A stretch of DNA of 37,622 bases from Bacillota bacterium. GTDB lineage: Bacteria; Bacillota; Clostridia; Christensenellales; Aristaeellaceae. The stretch lies in contig JAKPNM010000077.1 of the NCBI GenBank assembly GCA_029548395.1, forward strand, positions 1-37,622. The letters are read 5' to 3'. The notes below the pieces were generated by a model. The model saw only the letters and a program-made list of their open reading frames with translations. It was not told the origin of the DNA and did no database searches. Within the stretch, counting starts at the first letter, position 1; each line of letters begins with the position of its first letter. Below are positions 27,801-35,607 of this stretch, in pieces. The translations under genes were made by a program, and so were the position numbers.

Positions 27801-28206
27801 CCTGCTGGAGGAGCCCCGGGTCATCCGCCTGATGGACGGGGCCGAGCCGCCGGTGACCCTGACCAGGCTGCTCAAAAAGGACGGTCAGCCGGTTGAAAAA
27901 CAGCGCCAGCGCCTGCTGAGCGCCGGGCAGCTCAGGGAGCTGATGGACCTGGCGCAGGAGCGCACCGCCCAGCTTGCGCGGGAGATCTTCAGGGGGCGGA
28001 TCATCCGCTCGCCGCTGGTGCGCGCCAATGGCCGCGCCGAATGCGTCTTTTGCGTCTATCAGGGCATTTGCCGGACGGAGAAAATCACCAGGGAGCCCCT
28101 GCGCCGCCACAGCCGCAAAATCAGCATGAAGGCCCTGGCGCAGGAGCGCCTGGGGGAGCTTGAGGACAGCGCGGCGTCCGCTGACCAGGCATTGCAGGCC
28201 GACTGA
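24862..28206 (+). CDS. addB: AddB-type ATP-dependent nuclease subunit
   Basis: The 1114-residue protein is the helicase-like/nuclease subunit of the AddAB double-strand-break repair complex. The N-terminus follows AddB (LLLVPDQMTLQAER near residue 34), but the first motif reads GLAGPLWD where AddB proteins usually have the P-loop GRSGSGKT, so ATP binding at this site is probably lost. The C-terminal RecB-like nuclease is intact: IDYKSGW with Asp 909 and Lys 911. The four Fe-S cysteines are visible as Cys 749 (AGCPFRHF) and Cys 1061, 1064 and 1070 (CVFCVYQGIC). Two ATGs exist; GGAGG at 24851-24855 suits 24862. addA, normally the next gene, is absent here; a short P-loop gene follows instead. 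Confidence 0.9.
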   Translation: MLQIITGLAGPLWDQAARTLKASYDQGRQSLLLVPDQMTLQAERDMLGALESKGFFRLQVLSPSRLATRVFDRLGRGERVMIDERGQAMTLARTIWSLRDELRYYGSSRGRPGFVRKLAEAISEFKAAGLSARDLMQWLDTQQEEHSKLRDLAALYEAYEQSMAGQLADREDRDFEMLRRLEAGRLFAGHDVVVHGFDLLTPPLIRLICVLAGQADSLMVTLVTDREADPDGSAFGPVHRSVSHLQEDLDALGLPWSQRSLPARPQPRPAALEHLRRQLLRLRPMPFEGFPEGLRLYAGKTPHEEVRRVAQLIHDQLSRGDDPRGIAVYYARDSYAALLPGVLRDYGIPHFVADKQPVLAQALVRCLLDALRCIQNAAWRPADVYSYLKSPYSPLTGPEAWQLENYGRAYGIRGRMWTRAFTRGREEERQAAEELRRHAITPVDRMREGLFKARSAAASIQAVLQFLEDIQAEQTVLALDAQLQAQGLLEEAQRERQVWEQLMGLFEQMDQLLGAQRIPLGRFAEWLEAGLSMTTLSAVPPLQHSVQAGALGQLMAREPHSVYILGLNNGVLSVSEDSLLADGERERVAGGLNTRLNLPLPEREAIRQLDWWKAASAASSRLHLSYALSDDQGTALAPLIELIRVKRMFPQLVEEGGVLSALREPLPATPEVALDELAVRLAAGDLDLPWRQAWAWLLSSPDWQAQARAVLAAALGDGLPQPELSPRAARVFRRDDVVSVSRLESYAGCPFRHFVAYGLSPVEREEWALEARDLGTFYHAAMDGFVRLVKDDPSWRGMDREQAQQTMDGVLEDLTRGWEDAPWADTARARHAARSATNICRRMAWALTEGRAVSGFAPWGSEVRFGPGEDLPALEIHLEDGGILRLRGTIDRVDTAVLDDKLTLVRVIDYKSGWNAPSGGDLEAGVQLQLMLYLRTALDLLSGSLPAGAFYQRLADPLVTASDEEQAIRKGQEALRLEGVLLEEPRVIRLMDGAEPPVTLTRLLKKDGQPVEKQRQRLLSAGQLRELMDLAQERTAQLAREIFRGRIIRSPLVRANGRAECVFCVYQGICRTEKITREPLRRHSRKISMKALAQERLGELEDSAASADQALQAD

Positions 28207-28252
28207 AGATCAAACCGGAATTTGCTTGCGGATAGCGCAGCAGCGCAGGATG

Positions 28253-28261
28253 TGGTATAAT
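28253..28261 (+). promoter_or_regulatory. Extended -10 promoter of the small P-loop gene
   Basis: TGG followed by perfect TATAAT (28256-28261), with no convincing -35 at the right distance. It lies between the addB stop and the ATG at 28300. Confidence 0.5.
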
Positions 28262-28299
28262 CCAATCAAACAGATTACATAAGGGGGAGGAAGTGCCCA

Positions 28300-28710
28300 A
28301 TGATTCAAGTTATTCATGGTAGAAAGGGAAGCGGCAAAACCAAACGCATCATCGATCTGGCCAATGACGCCATCAAGGAGCAGAAAGGTGATGTCGTTTT
28401 TGTTGATGACGATAACCGTTACATGTTTGACCTGCGCCATGAGATCCGCTTCGTCAACGCGGGCGAGTACGGCATGGTCAGCCCGGAGATGTTTTTTGGC
28501 TTCCTGTGCGGCATGCTGGCGCAAAACTTTGACGTGTCAGCCGTGTATATCGACGCTTTCCTCAAGCTGGTTCACGCCAAGCCCAATGAGACCGAATGGT
28601 TTTTCAAGCAGCTGGAGGAGCTCAGCGAGAGACGCCATATTCTGTTTGTGCTGTCGGTCAGCTGTGATGACTCCGAGGCGCCCGACTACATCCGCAAGCA
28701 TTTTATCTAA
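28300..28710 (+). CDS. Small P-loop ATP-binding protein, unknown function
   Basis: The 136-residue protein starts with VIHGRKGSGKTKRIIDLAND, a clear Walker A (residues 7-14), then VVFVDDDN. A hydrophobic strand ending in Asp (VSAVYIDAFLKL) could be Walker B. It has no membrane segment and no helicase or nuclease motifs. Similar short proteins in Clostridia are sometimes labelled PilT-like, which is not justified by the sequence. GGGGGAGG precedes the ATG, and a TATAAT lies in the gap after addB. Its P-loop resembles the one missing from the AddB protein just upstream, which may be coincidence. In the stretch 28711-28921 I see only a possible TATAAT at 28876 serving the next gene. Confidence 0.75.
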   Translation: MIQVIHGRKGSGKTKRIIDLANDAIKEQKGDVVFVDDDNRYMFDLRHEIRFVNAGEYGMVSPEMFFGFLCGMLAQNFDVSAVYIDAFLKLVHAKPNETEWFFKQLEELSERRHILFVLSVSCDDSEAPDYIRKHFI

Positions 28711-28921
28711 GACGTCAGCAGCCCTGTTGCCACAAAGGGCGACGGCACAAGCGGGCTGTCAATTAAATAAGGATAAGAAACTGTACTGGTTTCGGGAGCG
28801 GCAATATACACGAGCTTGCGCGTCCTGATCGGTTTGTGAGGCGCGCAGCCTGTATATAAAGAAGTATTTTTTGTGTATAATATATATATGCGTGTATTTT
28901 ATCTGTTTCAAGGAGGTTGAC

Positions 28922-29614
28922 ATGTATCTGGATTCCACTGCGCTGCTTTTGCTCCCGGCCCTGCTGCTGGCGCTGTTTGCCCAGGGCCGCATCAAGGCGG
29001 TTTATCACAAATACTCCAGGGTGCCTGTCGCTTCGCGCGTGACCGGGGCGGAGGCCGCGCAGCGCATGCTGTGCGACAGCGGCAACGACGCGGTGAGCAT
29101 CCAATTGGTACACGGACAATTGGTCGACCATTATGACCCCCGCAACGAGACGCTCAGCCTGTCGGAGGGCGTGTACGGCAGCGACAGCATTGCCGCTGTG
29201 GGGATCGCCGCGCACGAGGCCGGCCATGCCATGCAAAAGCGGGATGATTACGCCCCCCTGGGCCTGCGCTCCGTGGTGGTGCCCGCGGTGTCCATCGGTT
29301 CCAAGCTGTCCATGCCCATCTTTGTCCTGGGCCTGATCACGTCCTGGCAGCCGCTGCTGTCTGCCGGCATCGCGCTGTTTTCCTTGACGGTGGTGTTTTC
29401 CCTGATCACCCTGCCGGTGGAGTTCAACGCCTCCAGGCGTGCGGTGGCCATGCTGCAGGCCTCCGGCATCATCACCAGCCAGGAGGAGGAACAGGGGGTG
29501 CGCAAAGTGCTCAACGCGGCCGCCATGACCTATGTGGCCGCGGCCATTGGCGCCATCCTGCAGTTGGTGCGGCTGATCCTGATCGCCCGGGGAGGATCCC
29601 GCAGGCGGGATTGA
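28922..29614 (+). CDS. YugP-family membrane zinc metallopeptidase
   Basis: The 230-residue protein has an N-terminal membrane helix and two or three more toward the C-terminus. The zinc-binding gluzincin-type motif HEAGH is at residues 98-102, preceded by GSDSIAAVGIAA, and a later Glu in LPVEFNASRRA is in the place of a third zinc ligand. The family is uncharacterised beyond this fold. The frame is open to 28871, but AAGGAGG at 28911-28917 fixes the ATG at 28922. A TATAAT at 28876-28881 is a likely -10. It appears to be a single-gene unit closed by the hairpin at 29700. Confidence 0.88.
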   Translation: MYLDSTALLLLPALLLALFAQGRIKAVYHKYSRVPVASRVTGAEAAQRMLCDSGNDAVSIQLVHGQLVDHYDPRNETLSLSEGVYGSDSIAAVGIAAHEAGHAMQKRDDYAPLGLRSVVVPAVSIGSKLSMPIFVLGLITSWQPLLSAGIALFSLTVVFSLITLPVEFNASRRAVAMLQASGIITSQEEEQGVRKVLNAAAMTYVAAAIGAILQLVRLILIARGGSRRRD

Positions 29615-29690
29615 CCCGGATGCCGATTTTCATCACAAAAGTACGAAGTCTATTTGGTTTTTATGGATTTTGCGCTTTTGAGAAATGAGA

Positions 29691-29732
29691 TAAAAAAACG
29701 GCGGGAGAGATTGTGCTGCATCCTCTCCCGCC
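29691..29732. terminator. Bidirectional terminator between YugP and phosphoesterase genes
   Basis: GGCGGGAGAG (29700-29709) pairs perfectly with CTCTCCCGCC (29723-29732). The A-run at 29692-29698 provides a T-run for the minus-strand gene; TTT follows on the + side. The gap 29615-29690 holds no gene. Confidence 0.8.
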
Positions 29733-29744
29733 TTTGCGTTGTTT

Positions 29745-31739
29745 TTATTTTCTGACAATCCCGAAGCTGTCCATTACGTAGGGTGTGTCGCCCTGGTTGC
29801 GGTCAATCTCATAAACCACTGCAGTGATGCGCTGCGGGGTCACGTTGATTTCCACAAAGGTTTGAATGATGCTTCGCGGGGGGCGGTCGGTGTCCGCTTC
29901 AGTGGCATACTTGGCGGCGCTGTTTTCCGGAGCGTTGAGGAACTTATCGTAAAACGCCGCGTCATGGTCCAGGATGTCCTTGTTTTTATAGTACACCTTG
30001 GGACCGGCGGTGTTGGGAATCATATAGACTACGCCCTGGGGATTTTCCATATGGTTCACAGCGAGGTCCGCATAGGCGATTTCGACCATCACCGGCTCCT
30101 GGGCTTCGCCTTTTTCATTGATGGGCTTTGTGACCGCGTAGATATGGTCATGGCCCTGAAGCACCAGGTCGACGCCCGCTTCCGCGAAGATGGGAGCCAC
30201 CAGGGTGCGCACGCCGTTTGCATCCATGATGTCGCTGTCTGTCGCGTGATTGGAGGTGGTGTAGGGACCTTTGTGCATCACAGCAATCAGCCAGTCCACG
30301 CCCCGCTCCTTCGCCTGGGCAGCGTCCTGTTTCAGCCAGGCGATCTGCCTGGGGGTAAAGTTGGCGTATTCAGGAGAATCTTCATTGGTGTTGAGCATGA
30401 TAAAGTGGGTGTTTTCGTAATCAAAGCTGAAATACACGCCGGTTTTGGTGGAAGAACCTTCTACCGGCTCCACATTAAAATGCTCATAGAAGGATTGGTT
30501 GTCCTCATCATGGTTGCCGGCTACCGCCATGAAAGGCAGGTTGTAGAGGGTGTCATCCGCCGCGTCCAAGACCCAGCCCCATTGCTCTTCCTTCAGACCG
30601 GTGTCCACCACGTCGCCGTTGATGAGCATGAAATCCGCTTTTTGTACCGCGTCATGGGCGATGCCAAAGGTGCTGGCAGACAGTTCCGCTTCCTCCAGAT
30701 TTTTCGCCTGGGAATCCGCCAAATTGATGAAGGTGAAGCCGCCATCCCGGTTGTCCGTGGTAAATGTACCTGTCTGGCTCCATAAACCCAGTTTCGCATC
30801 GCCCACACGGAACGCGTAGGTAACTCCCGGTGTCAGGTCTGTGGCCACGGCTTTGTGCAGAAGATATTCAGGGGCGCTGGTAGACATGTAAAAGCGGCCC
30901 GTGTATTTTTGCGCAGCGGAAAAATCCGGTTCAACGTTTTCTTTTACAGCTATAACTTCCACATTGCTCCCCACGGATGCCTGGCTGGTGTACCAGGTAA
31001 AGCCCATCCGGGTGCTGGTGTCCCCGTTGTACGTCATGACAAAGCGGCTGATCTCCCCCACTTCCACATCGGGGTTCGGGAGGGCGGTGGCAGTGTAGTC
31101 AATCGCCGGAGCCAGGGCTGTTTCATCAACGGCCACCATGCCCAATTCAAACCAAAGATCGCTTGATCCGCCATCGTCCTGGTGGATTTCTGCGGCGATC
31201 ATATTCTTCCCGGCGACAAGGGAAGGCAGGTCAGACAGGGGCATCACAAAGGTTTCTTCCTTGGGCTTGAACTTGGCGCCGGTGGTATAGGTCACCTCAA
31301 TGCCCTCATCAATGCCGCGGCGGAAGATTTCCTTGCCGTTGAGGTATACCACAGCCCCGTCATCCACATGGATGTAAAACTCCACGCCCGCAAAGCCTTC
31401 AAGGGCAGGAAACTCTGCTTCCGTCATCACATAGGTGGTCATGTGCTTGTCGTTTTCATTGTCGCCAAAGTTTACCTCGGTAGCCAGCGGCAGGGTGGGA
31501 TCCGTTTCGGATACATCATCCCCGAAGCCGAGCGGGGCAGGCCCTTCCTTCCAACCTGAAGGGTCTGTCTTCTCCGCCCAGTATTGACCCAGGTCAACCC
31601 CATCATCCAGATACTTCCATGTTGCGTTGCGCGGCAAAAGCTCCAAACGCCCATCCGCAGCCAGGGCGGTGGCAGACAGCATCACAACAGCAGCTGCCGC
31701 CAGCAGCAACAGGGTCTTAATATTTCTCTTCATCAACAT
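29745..31739 (-). CDS. Secreted purple-acid-phosphatase-like metallophosphoesterase
   Basis: The 664-residue protein has a signal peptide (ending ATALA before ADG). A jelly-roll region follows at about 30-200 (GKEIFRRG, FYIHVDDGAVVYLNG), then a fibronectin-III-like purple acid phosphatase N-domain at about 215-345. The calcineurin-like metallophosphoesterase domain has GDVVDTG near 373, GNHDED near 407, HKGPY near 496 and GHDHIY near 528. It should hydrolyse phosphate esters outside the cell with a two-metal centre. The frame extends upstream to 31829, but AAGGAG at 31750-31745 sits 5 bases before the ATG at 31739, where the signal peptide begins. Its codon choice looks a little less GC-rich than its neighbours. 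Confidence 0.9.
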   Translation of the reverse strand: MLMKRNIKTLLLLAAAAVVMLSATALAADGRLELLPRNATWKYLDDGVDLGQYWAEKTDPSGWKEGPAPLGFGDDVSETDPTLPLATEVNFGDNENDKHMTTYVMTEAEFPALEGFAGVEFYIHVDDGAVVYLNGKEIFRRGIDEGIEVTYTTGAKFKPKEETFVMPLSDLPSLVAGKNMIAAEIHQDDGGSSDLWFELGMVAVDETALAPAIDYTATALPNPDVEVGEISRFVMTYNGDTSTRMGFTWYTSQASVGSNVEVIAVKENVEPDFSAAQKYTGRFYMSTSAPEYLLHKAVATDLTPGVTYAFRVGDAKLGLWSQTGTFTTDNRDGGFTFINLADSQAKNLEEAELSASTFGIAHDAVQKADFMLINGDVVDTGLKEEQWGWVLDAADDTLYNLPFMAVAGNHDEDNQSFYEHFNVEPVEGSSTKTGVYFSFDYENTHFIMLNTNEDSPEYANFTPRQIAWLKQDAAQAKERGVDWLIAVMHKGPYTTSNHATDSDIMDANGVRTLVAPIFAEAGVDLVLQGHDHIYAVTKPINEKGEAQEPVMVEIAYADLAVNHMENPQGVVYMIPNTAGPKVYYKNKDILDHDAAFYDKFLNAPENSAAKYATEADTDRPPRSIIQTFVEINVTPQRITAVVYEIDRNQGDTPYVMDSFGIVRK

Positions 31740-31845
31740 GCAAACTCCTTTTCTTCTGTTTTTTATAAAGAGACCATATTCATGGTAAGTCAGCCATCTA
31801 AAATTTGGATACCGCTTCCGTAAATTCAACGTAAAAATTGCCTTG

Positions 31846-31864
31846 TACTGATTCCAGTCTTTAT
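31846..31864 (+). repeat. Short fragment of the 160-bp repeat
   Basis: TACTGATTCCAGTCTTTAT matches the left end of the repeat seen at 20373 and 34202 with one difference. The match stops after about 19 bases. The rest of 31740-32032 has no gene. It holds a 12-bp palindrome TTTTGTACAAAA (31937-31948) and a GCGGT/ACCGC hairpin (32011-32025). Confidence 0.4.
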
Positions 31865-32032
31865 ATCAGACGATCCTGGCAGTTACCACTGCGCCGCGAC
31901 AGCGGCAACGATACGGCGAGCTTTTTGCATCAATGCAGGCGGTCGATTTTGTACAAAACCGCTTTTGTTTGCGCGATGCCCCGCCTGCCCGGCGCCGGCA
32001 TCGCTGTTTTGCGGTTTTTGACCGCGCTTTGA

Positions 32033-32061
32033 TTGTGTGATGCCGGTGTTTTTGCTATGAT
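32033..32061 (+). promoter_or_regulatory. Promoter of the MATE gene
   Basis: TTGTGT (32033-32038), 17-bp spacer, TATGAT (32056-32061), with TGC just before the -10 making it an extended -10 promoter. Confidence 0.6.
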
Positions 32062-32074
32062 ACTGACAAGTATC
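32059..32074. promoter_or_regulatory. Candidate operator over the MATE promoter start
   Basis: Perfect inverted repeat GATACT / AGTATC with a 4-base centre. It overlaps the end of the -10 box and the expected transcription start, the position of a repressor site. Confidence 0.45.
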
Positions 32075-32093
32075 TAAACTGGAGGTCACCGGA

Positions 32094-33536
32094 TTGCGAA
32101 ATCTGATGAGGCGTCTGTTCGCTTCTTCGTCACTGGTCAGGGAGGATCAACGCCTGGGCGAGCTGCCTGACAGCCGGACTGCCTACAAGGACGTCATCAT
32201 GATTGCGCTGCCGGCCATCGCCGAGCTGGTGCTGATGAGCCTGATTGGCTCGGCGGACACCATCATGGTGGGGCAGCTGGGGAAAACCGCCCTGGCCGCG
32301 GTCGCGCTGCCCGCCCAACCCCGCATGATGATGCTGGCGCTTTTTTTTGCGCTCAACGTGGGGGTCACGGCCATTGTGGCCCGGCGCAAGGGGGAAGGCC
32401 GTCATGAGGCAGCCAACGCCACCCTGCGCAACGCCATCGTGCTGGGCTTCGGGCTGTCGGTTGTGGTGGCGGGTCTGGCCATCGCGTTTGCCGAGCCGCT
32501 GATGCGCCTGGCCGGAGGGCATGACCGTACCGCGGATGACGCGGCGGTGCTGCGCGGCGCCATCGAGTATTTTATCATCATGGCCTATGCCCTGCCCATC
32601 AACGCGGTGAGCATGTGCGTCAACGCCGCGCTGCGCGGCGTGGGGGACACCAAAATCCCCATGAAGACCAACATCATCTCCAACCTGGTCAACGTGTTTT
32701 TCAACTATCTGCTCATTTTCGGCTCTCTGGGATTTCCGCGGCTTGAGATCCGCGGCGCGGCGCTGGCTAGCGTGATCGGCATGTTTGTCGGGATGGTCCT
32801 GTCGCTGATGGCGGTCATGCACGCGCCAAACAGTTATTTGCGCATTTCCCTCAGGGACAACTGGCGCCCGGACCCGCACACGCTGGGCGCCATCATCAAG
32901 GTGGGCGGCAATGCCGTGGTGGAACAGGCCAGCATGCGCGTGGGCTTCTTTCTGTATTCGCGCATCATGTACTCCCTGGGCGTCACGATGTTTGCCGCGC
33001 ATAACATCGCCATGCAGTTCCTGGGGCTTACCTTCAATTTTGCCGAGGGCCTGTCGGTTGCAGCCACCTCGCTGGTAGGGCAGAACCTTGGCCGGAAACG
33101 TCGCGATCTCAGCCTACTGTACGGTAAAGCCGCCCAGCGCATCGCGCTGGCGCTGAGCCTGGCGCTGGGCAGCTTTACCGCATTGGTGCGCTATCCGATC
33201 GGCCAGCTGTTCATCAACGCGGACACGCCGGACGCGGCCAATGTCATTCTGTTTGCCGCGGAGACCCTGCTGATTGTGGCCCTGATGCAGCCGCTGCAAA
33301 TGTCTTCTGTGGTGCTTTCCGGCGCCCTGCGCGGCGCGGGGGACAACCTGTATGTGGCCGGGGTGATGGTGGTGTGCGTTTCCGTCATCCGCCCGGTCAT
33401 GGCCTGGCTGGCGGTCAACGTGTTCCACCTGAGCCTGGCGATGACCTGGCTGGTCAGCCTAGCGGAGATCGGCATCCGCCTGGTGTTCTTCTACCTGCGC
33501 TTTGAAAGCGGGAAATGGGCTTTCAAGAAGGTATAA
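32094..33536 (+). CDS. MATE-family multidrug/cation exporter
   Basis: The 480-residue protein has twelve predicted membrane segments in two homologous halves. Typical MATE features are present: DTIMVGQLG in the first half, NAALRGVGDTKIPM, and the second-half GALRGAGDNLYVAG at the mirrored position. It exports cationic compounds with Na+ or H+ as counter-ion; substrates cannot be read from sequence. The start is TTG at 32094, 8 bases after GGAGG (32081-32085). The next in-frame ATG at 32106 is too far from it. The promoter region carries a palindrome that may be a repressor site. A Lys-rich protein gene follows 62 bases after the stop. Confidence 0.92.
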   Translation: MRNLMRRLFASSSLVREDQRLGELPDSRTAYKDVIMIALPAIAELVLMSLIGSADTIMVGQLGKTALAAVALPAQPRMMMLALFFALNVGVTAIVARRKGEGRHEAANATLRNAIVLGFGLSVVVAGLAIAFAEPLMRLAGGHDRTADDAAVLRGAIEYFIIMAYALPINAVSMCVNAALRGVGDTKIPMKTNIISNLVNVFFNYLLIFGSLGFPRLEIRGAALASVIGMFVGMVLSLMAVMHAPNSYLRISLRDNWRPDPHTLGAIIKVGGNAVVEQASMRVGFFLYSRIMYSLGVTMFAAHNIAMQFLGLTFNFAEGLSVAATSLVGQNLGRKRRDLSLLYGKAAQRIALALSLALGSFTALVRYPIGQLFINADTPDAANVILFAAETLLIVALMQPLQMSSVVLSGALRGAGDNLYVAGVMVVCVSVIRPVMAWLAVNVFHLSLAMTWLVSLAEIGIRLVFFYLRFESGKWAFKKV

Positions 33537-33598
33537 TGGTCTGTATAAACCCGTGTATAAACCATGCTCCATTCAGGTTGACAGAGGAGGGATAACAG

Positions 33599-34039
33599 GT
33601 GTCTGAAAAGAAACTGACCGCGCGGCAGCTGGATGCCAAGATCGCCGGCATCAACGAGAACATCGACAAGCTCAAGGCGCGCATCGAGAAGCTGAACACG
33701 CAAAAGAAGACGCTGCAGTCGGAAAAACGCAAGCTGGCTGCCGCCAAGACGCGGGCCGCCAAGAAAACGACAAGCACCGCTGCCAAAAAGACAAGCGTCG
33801 CCAAGACAACAACAGGCGCTGCTGCGAAGAAGACAACAAGCACCACCAGGAAAACAACAGGCGCTGCCGTTAAAAAGACAAGCGCCGCTAAAAAAACGAC
33901 AGCCAAGAAAGCCGCCGCCTCAAAAACCACCTCTGAGAAGACCGGCGGCATGATCGATGGCGTGATGGATGCGCTCAAAGAAATCGGCGTGAGCCCCGAG
34001 GATTTCCTCAAATCCATCCTGAATAAGGATCAAGAGTGA
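33599..34039 (+). CDS. Lys/Thr/Ala-rich histone-H1-like protein
   Basis: The 146-residue protein has three zones. Residues 1-48 form a charged coiled coil (ENIDKLKARIEKLNTQKK). Residues about 49-112 are a low-complexity stretch of repeated AKKTT/AAKKTS/KTTGAA units, strongly basic and lacking acidic residues. Residues about 113-146 are a short amphipathic helix region (MIDGVMDALKEIGVSPEDFL). The basic zone resembles the tails of histone H1, AlgP and bacterial HU extensions, so nucleic-acid or polyanion binding is likely. I do not recognise a named family. The start is GTG with GGAGGG 7 bases upstream. Two direct copies of TGTATAAACC (33542-33551, 33554-33563) precede it. The repeat copy B follows the stop. 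Confidence 0.8.
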   Translation: MSEKKLTARQLDAKIAGINENIDKLKARIEKLNTQKKTLQSEKRKLAAAKTRAAKKTTSTAAKKTSVAKTTTGAAAKKTTSTTRKTTGAAVKKTSAAKKTTAKKAAASKTTSEKTGGMIDGVMDALKEIGVSPEDFLKSILNKDQE

Positions 34040-34042
34040 TTA

Positions 34043-34202
34043 ATGCTGATGTAAAGCTTGTTTGCATCCAAAGCGGCGAGGGATTTTATTGCCCTGCAAG
34101 GAAGGAAACCGAAGGCGCAGCCTTAGCTACGTTGAGGTTGACTGACACAGCAGGGCGATAAAAGACCCGGCGCGACGATGCAATAAAGATTGGAATCAGT
34201 AT
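34043..34202 (-). repeat. 160-bp dispersed repeat, copy B (MITE-like)
   Basis: Full-length inverted copy of 20373-20532, equal in length. Read on the minus strand it begins TACTGATTCCAATC and ends near ATCAGCAT, with the internal arms TTTTATCGCCCTGC and GCAGGGCAATAAAA one mismatch apart. It starts 4 bases after the stop of the Lys-rich gene and abuts the terminator of the lyase gene. Confidence 0.75.
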
Positions 34203-34241
34203 AAAAAGCACCGCAGCTCCGCTCCGGGAACCGCGGTGCTT
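34202..34241 (-). terminator. Terminator of the sialic-acid lyase gene
   Basis: Read on the minus strand, AAGCACCGC (34241-34233) pairs perfectly with GCGGTGCTT (34214-34206) and is followed by further T residues. Confidence 0.8.
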
Positions 34242-34256
34242 GCTTGATGCGCTCGA

Positions 34257-35177
34257 TCAGGCCAGGTACTCGCTCGTCGCGGCCTCGATCATCTTCTCGC
34301 AGGCGTCCACCTGCTGCTTGTCCTGTGCGCTCAACGGCACCAGCGGCGCGCGCACGCTGCCGCAGTTGATGCCCCGGCGCCGCAGCAGCTCCTTGATCAG
34401 GGCGTACATGCTGCCCTGCGCCGCGCACATCTGATAAATGATACGGCAGATGTCGTTTTGCAGCCGGGCGGCGCAGCCCACCTGGCCGTCTTGCACCAGC
34501 TCATACAGCCTGACATACAGGCGGGGCATGGATGCGTAGGTGCCGCCGATGCCGCCGTTCGCGCCCATCAGCAGGCCGCCGGCCAGCTGCTCGTCAGGGC
34601 CGTTGAACACCGTGATCGCGCCGTTTCCGGCATCGTTGAACATCTGGATGTCCTGCACCGGCATGGAGGAGTTTTTGACGCCCACCATGCACGGATTTTT
34701 AAGCATCTCATTCAGCAGCGGGATCGTCAGGCTGACGCCGGCCAACTGGGGGATGTTGTAGATGATGAAATCAGTGTTGGGCGCGGCTGAGCTGATGTCA
34801 TTCCAGTACCTGGCGATGGCATGCTCGGGCAGGCGGAAGAAAATGGGGGGGATGGCTGCGATCGCGTCCACGCCCCGCTTCTGCGCGTGCCGCGCCAGCG
34901 TCTTGGAATCCCGCGTGTTGTTGGCGGCCACATGGGCGATGATGACCATCTTGCCGCCGACAGCCTCCATCACGTTTTCCAGCACCGTCATGCGCTCCTG
35001 GACGTCCAGGTAGATGCATTCGCCGGAGGAGCCGTTGACATACAGCCCCTGGACGCCCTGGGCAAGCAGATGGCGCGCCAGCGCCTGGGTGCGGCTGCCG
35101 GAAATTTCGCCCGCGTCGTCGTAGCAGGCATAGAATGCCGGGAAGATGCCTTTGTATTTGGTCAGTTTGTCTTGCAT
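34257..35177 (-). CDS. nanA: N-acetylneuraminate lyase-type DapA-family aldolase
   Basis: The 306-residue protein has the (beta/alpha)8 class I aldolase fold. GSSGE at 49-53 is the pyruvate-carboxylate loop, Tyr 140 (FIIYNIP) and Lys 168 (MVGVKNSS) are the catalytic Tyr and Schiff-base Lys. It is predicted to split N-acetylneuraminate into ManNAc and pyruvate. DapA itself is similar, but the divergent partner genes (FadR-type regulator and AGE epimerase) point to sialic-acid catabolism. The frame extends to 35270, but the conserved part begins at ATG 35177 with AGAGG about 9 bases upstream. It is transcribed away from the regulator, with about 490 bp between. Confidence 0.85.
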   Translation of the reverse strand: MQDKLTKYKGIFPAFYACYDDAGEISGSRTQALARHLLAQGVQGLYVNGSSGECIYLDVQERMTVLENVMEAVGGKMVIIAHVAANNTRDSKTLARHAQKRGVDAIAAIPPIFFRLPEHAIARYWNDISSAAPNTDFIIYNIPQLAGVSLTIPLLNEMLKNPCMVGVKNSSMPVQDIQMFNDAGNGAITVFNGPDEQLAGGLLMGANGGIGGTYASMPRLYVRLYELVQDGQVGCAARLQNDICRIIYQMCAAQGSMYALIKELLRRRGINCGSVRAPLVPLSAQDKQQVDACEKMIEAATSEYLA

Positions 35178-35486
35178 GATCGTATGCCTCTTTCTTGGCA
35201 CTGTCTGGTCTTTGACAGCGCCCATGGTAATGCCTCGTGTAAAGAAACGCCGGAACAGCAGGAAAACCACAACGACGGGTGGCTGTGCTGGCCATGACGA
35301 AAATCAAGAAGATCAGGGCGCGTCCCGCGAAGCGTCTCCTGGCGATGGCATCACCGGCCATGGTGCGGTCACGCAGGCGAACAGCATGGACATGCCACAG
35401 ATAAAGATAGTGTTCCACAATCAGGTCATTGCCGGCCGCTCAAACAGCTTGCCTTGTTGTCATCATTGTAAGCAATTCATCCTACA

Positions 35487-35501
35487 TTGTCAACAGGACA
35501 A
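35487..35501. promoter_or_regulatory. Candidate operator between nanA and the GntR regulator
   Basis: Perfect inverted repeat TTGTC-aacag-GACAA, flanked more loosely by CTACAT and ATGTAG. GGACAA recurs as a direct repeat at 35496-35501, 35579-35584 and 35625-35630, with a related TGACAA at 35609-35614. The remainder of 35178-35486 shows nothing recognisable. Confidence 0.45.
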
Positions 35502-35607
35502 GATGTAGAAATACTCAAGGAAATTTGCCGGAACACCGCAGAGCCAAAACAATTCAGCTGAAAAACGACACAAACATAGGACAAACGGAGAACGGATTTA
35601 CATTACA

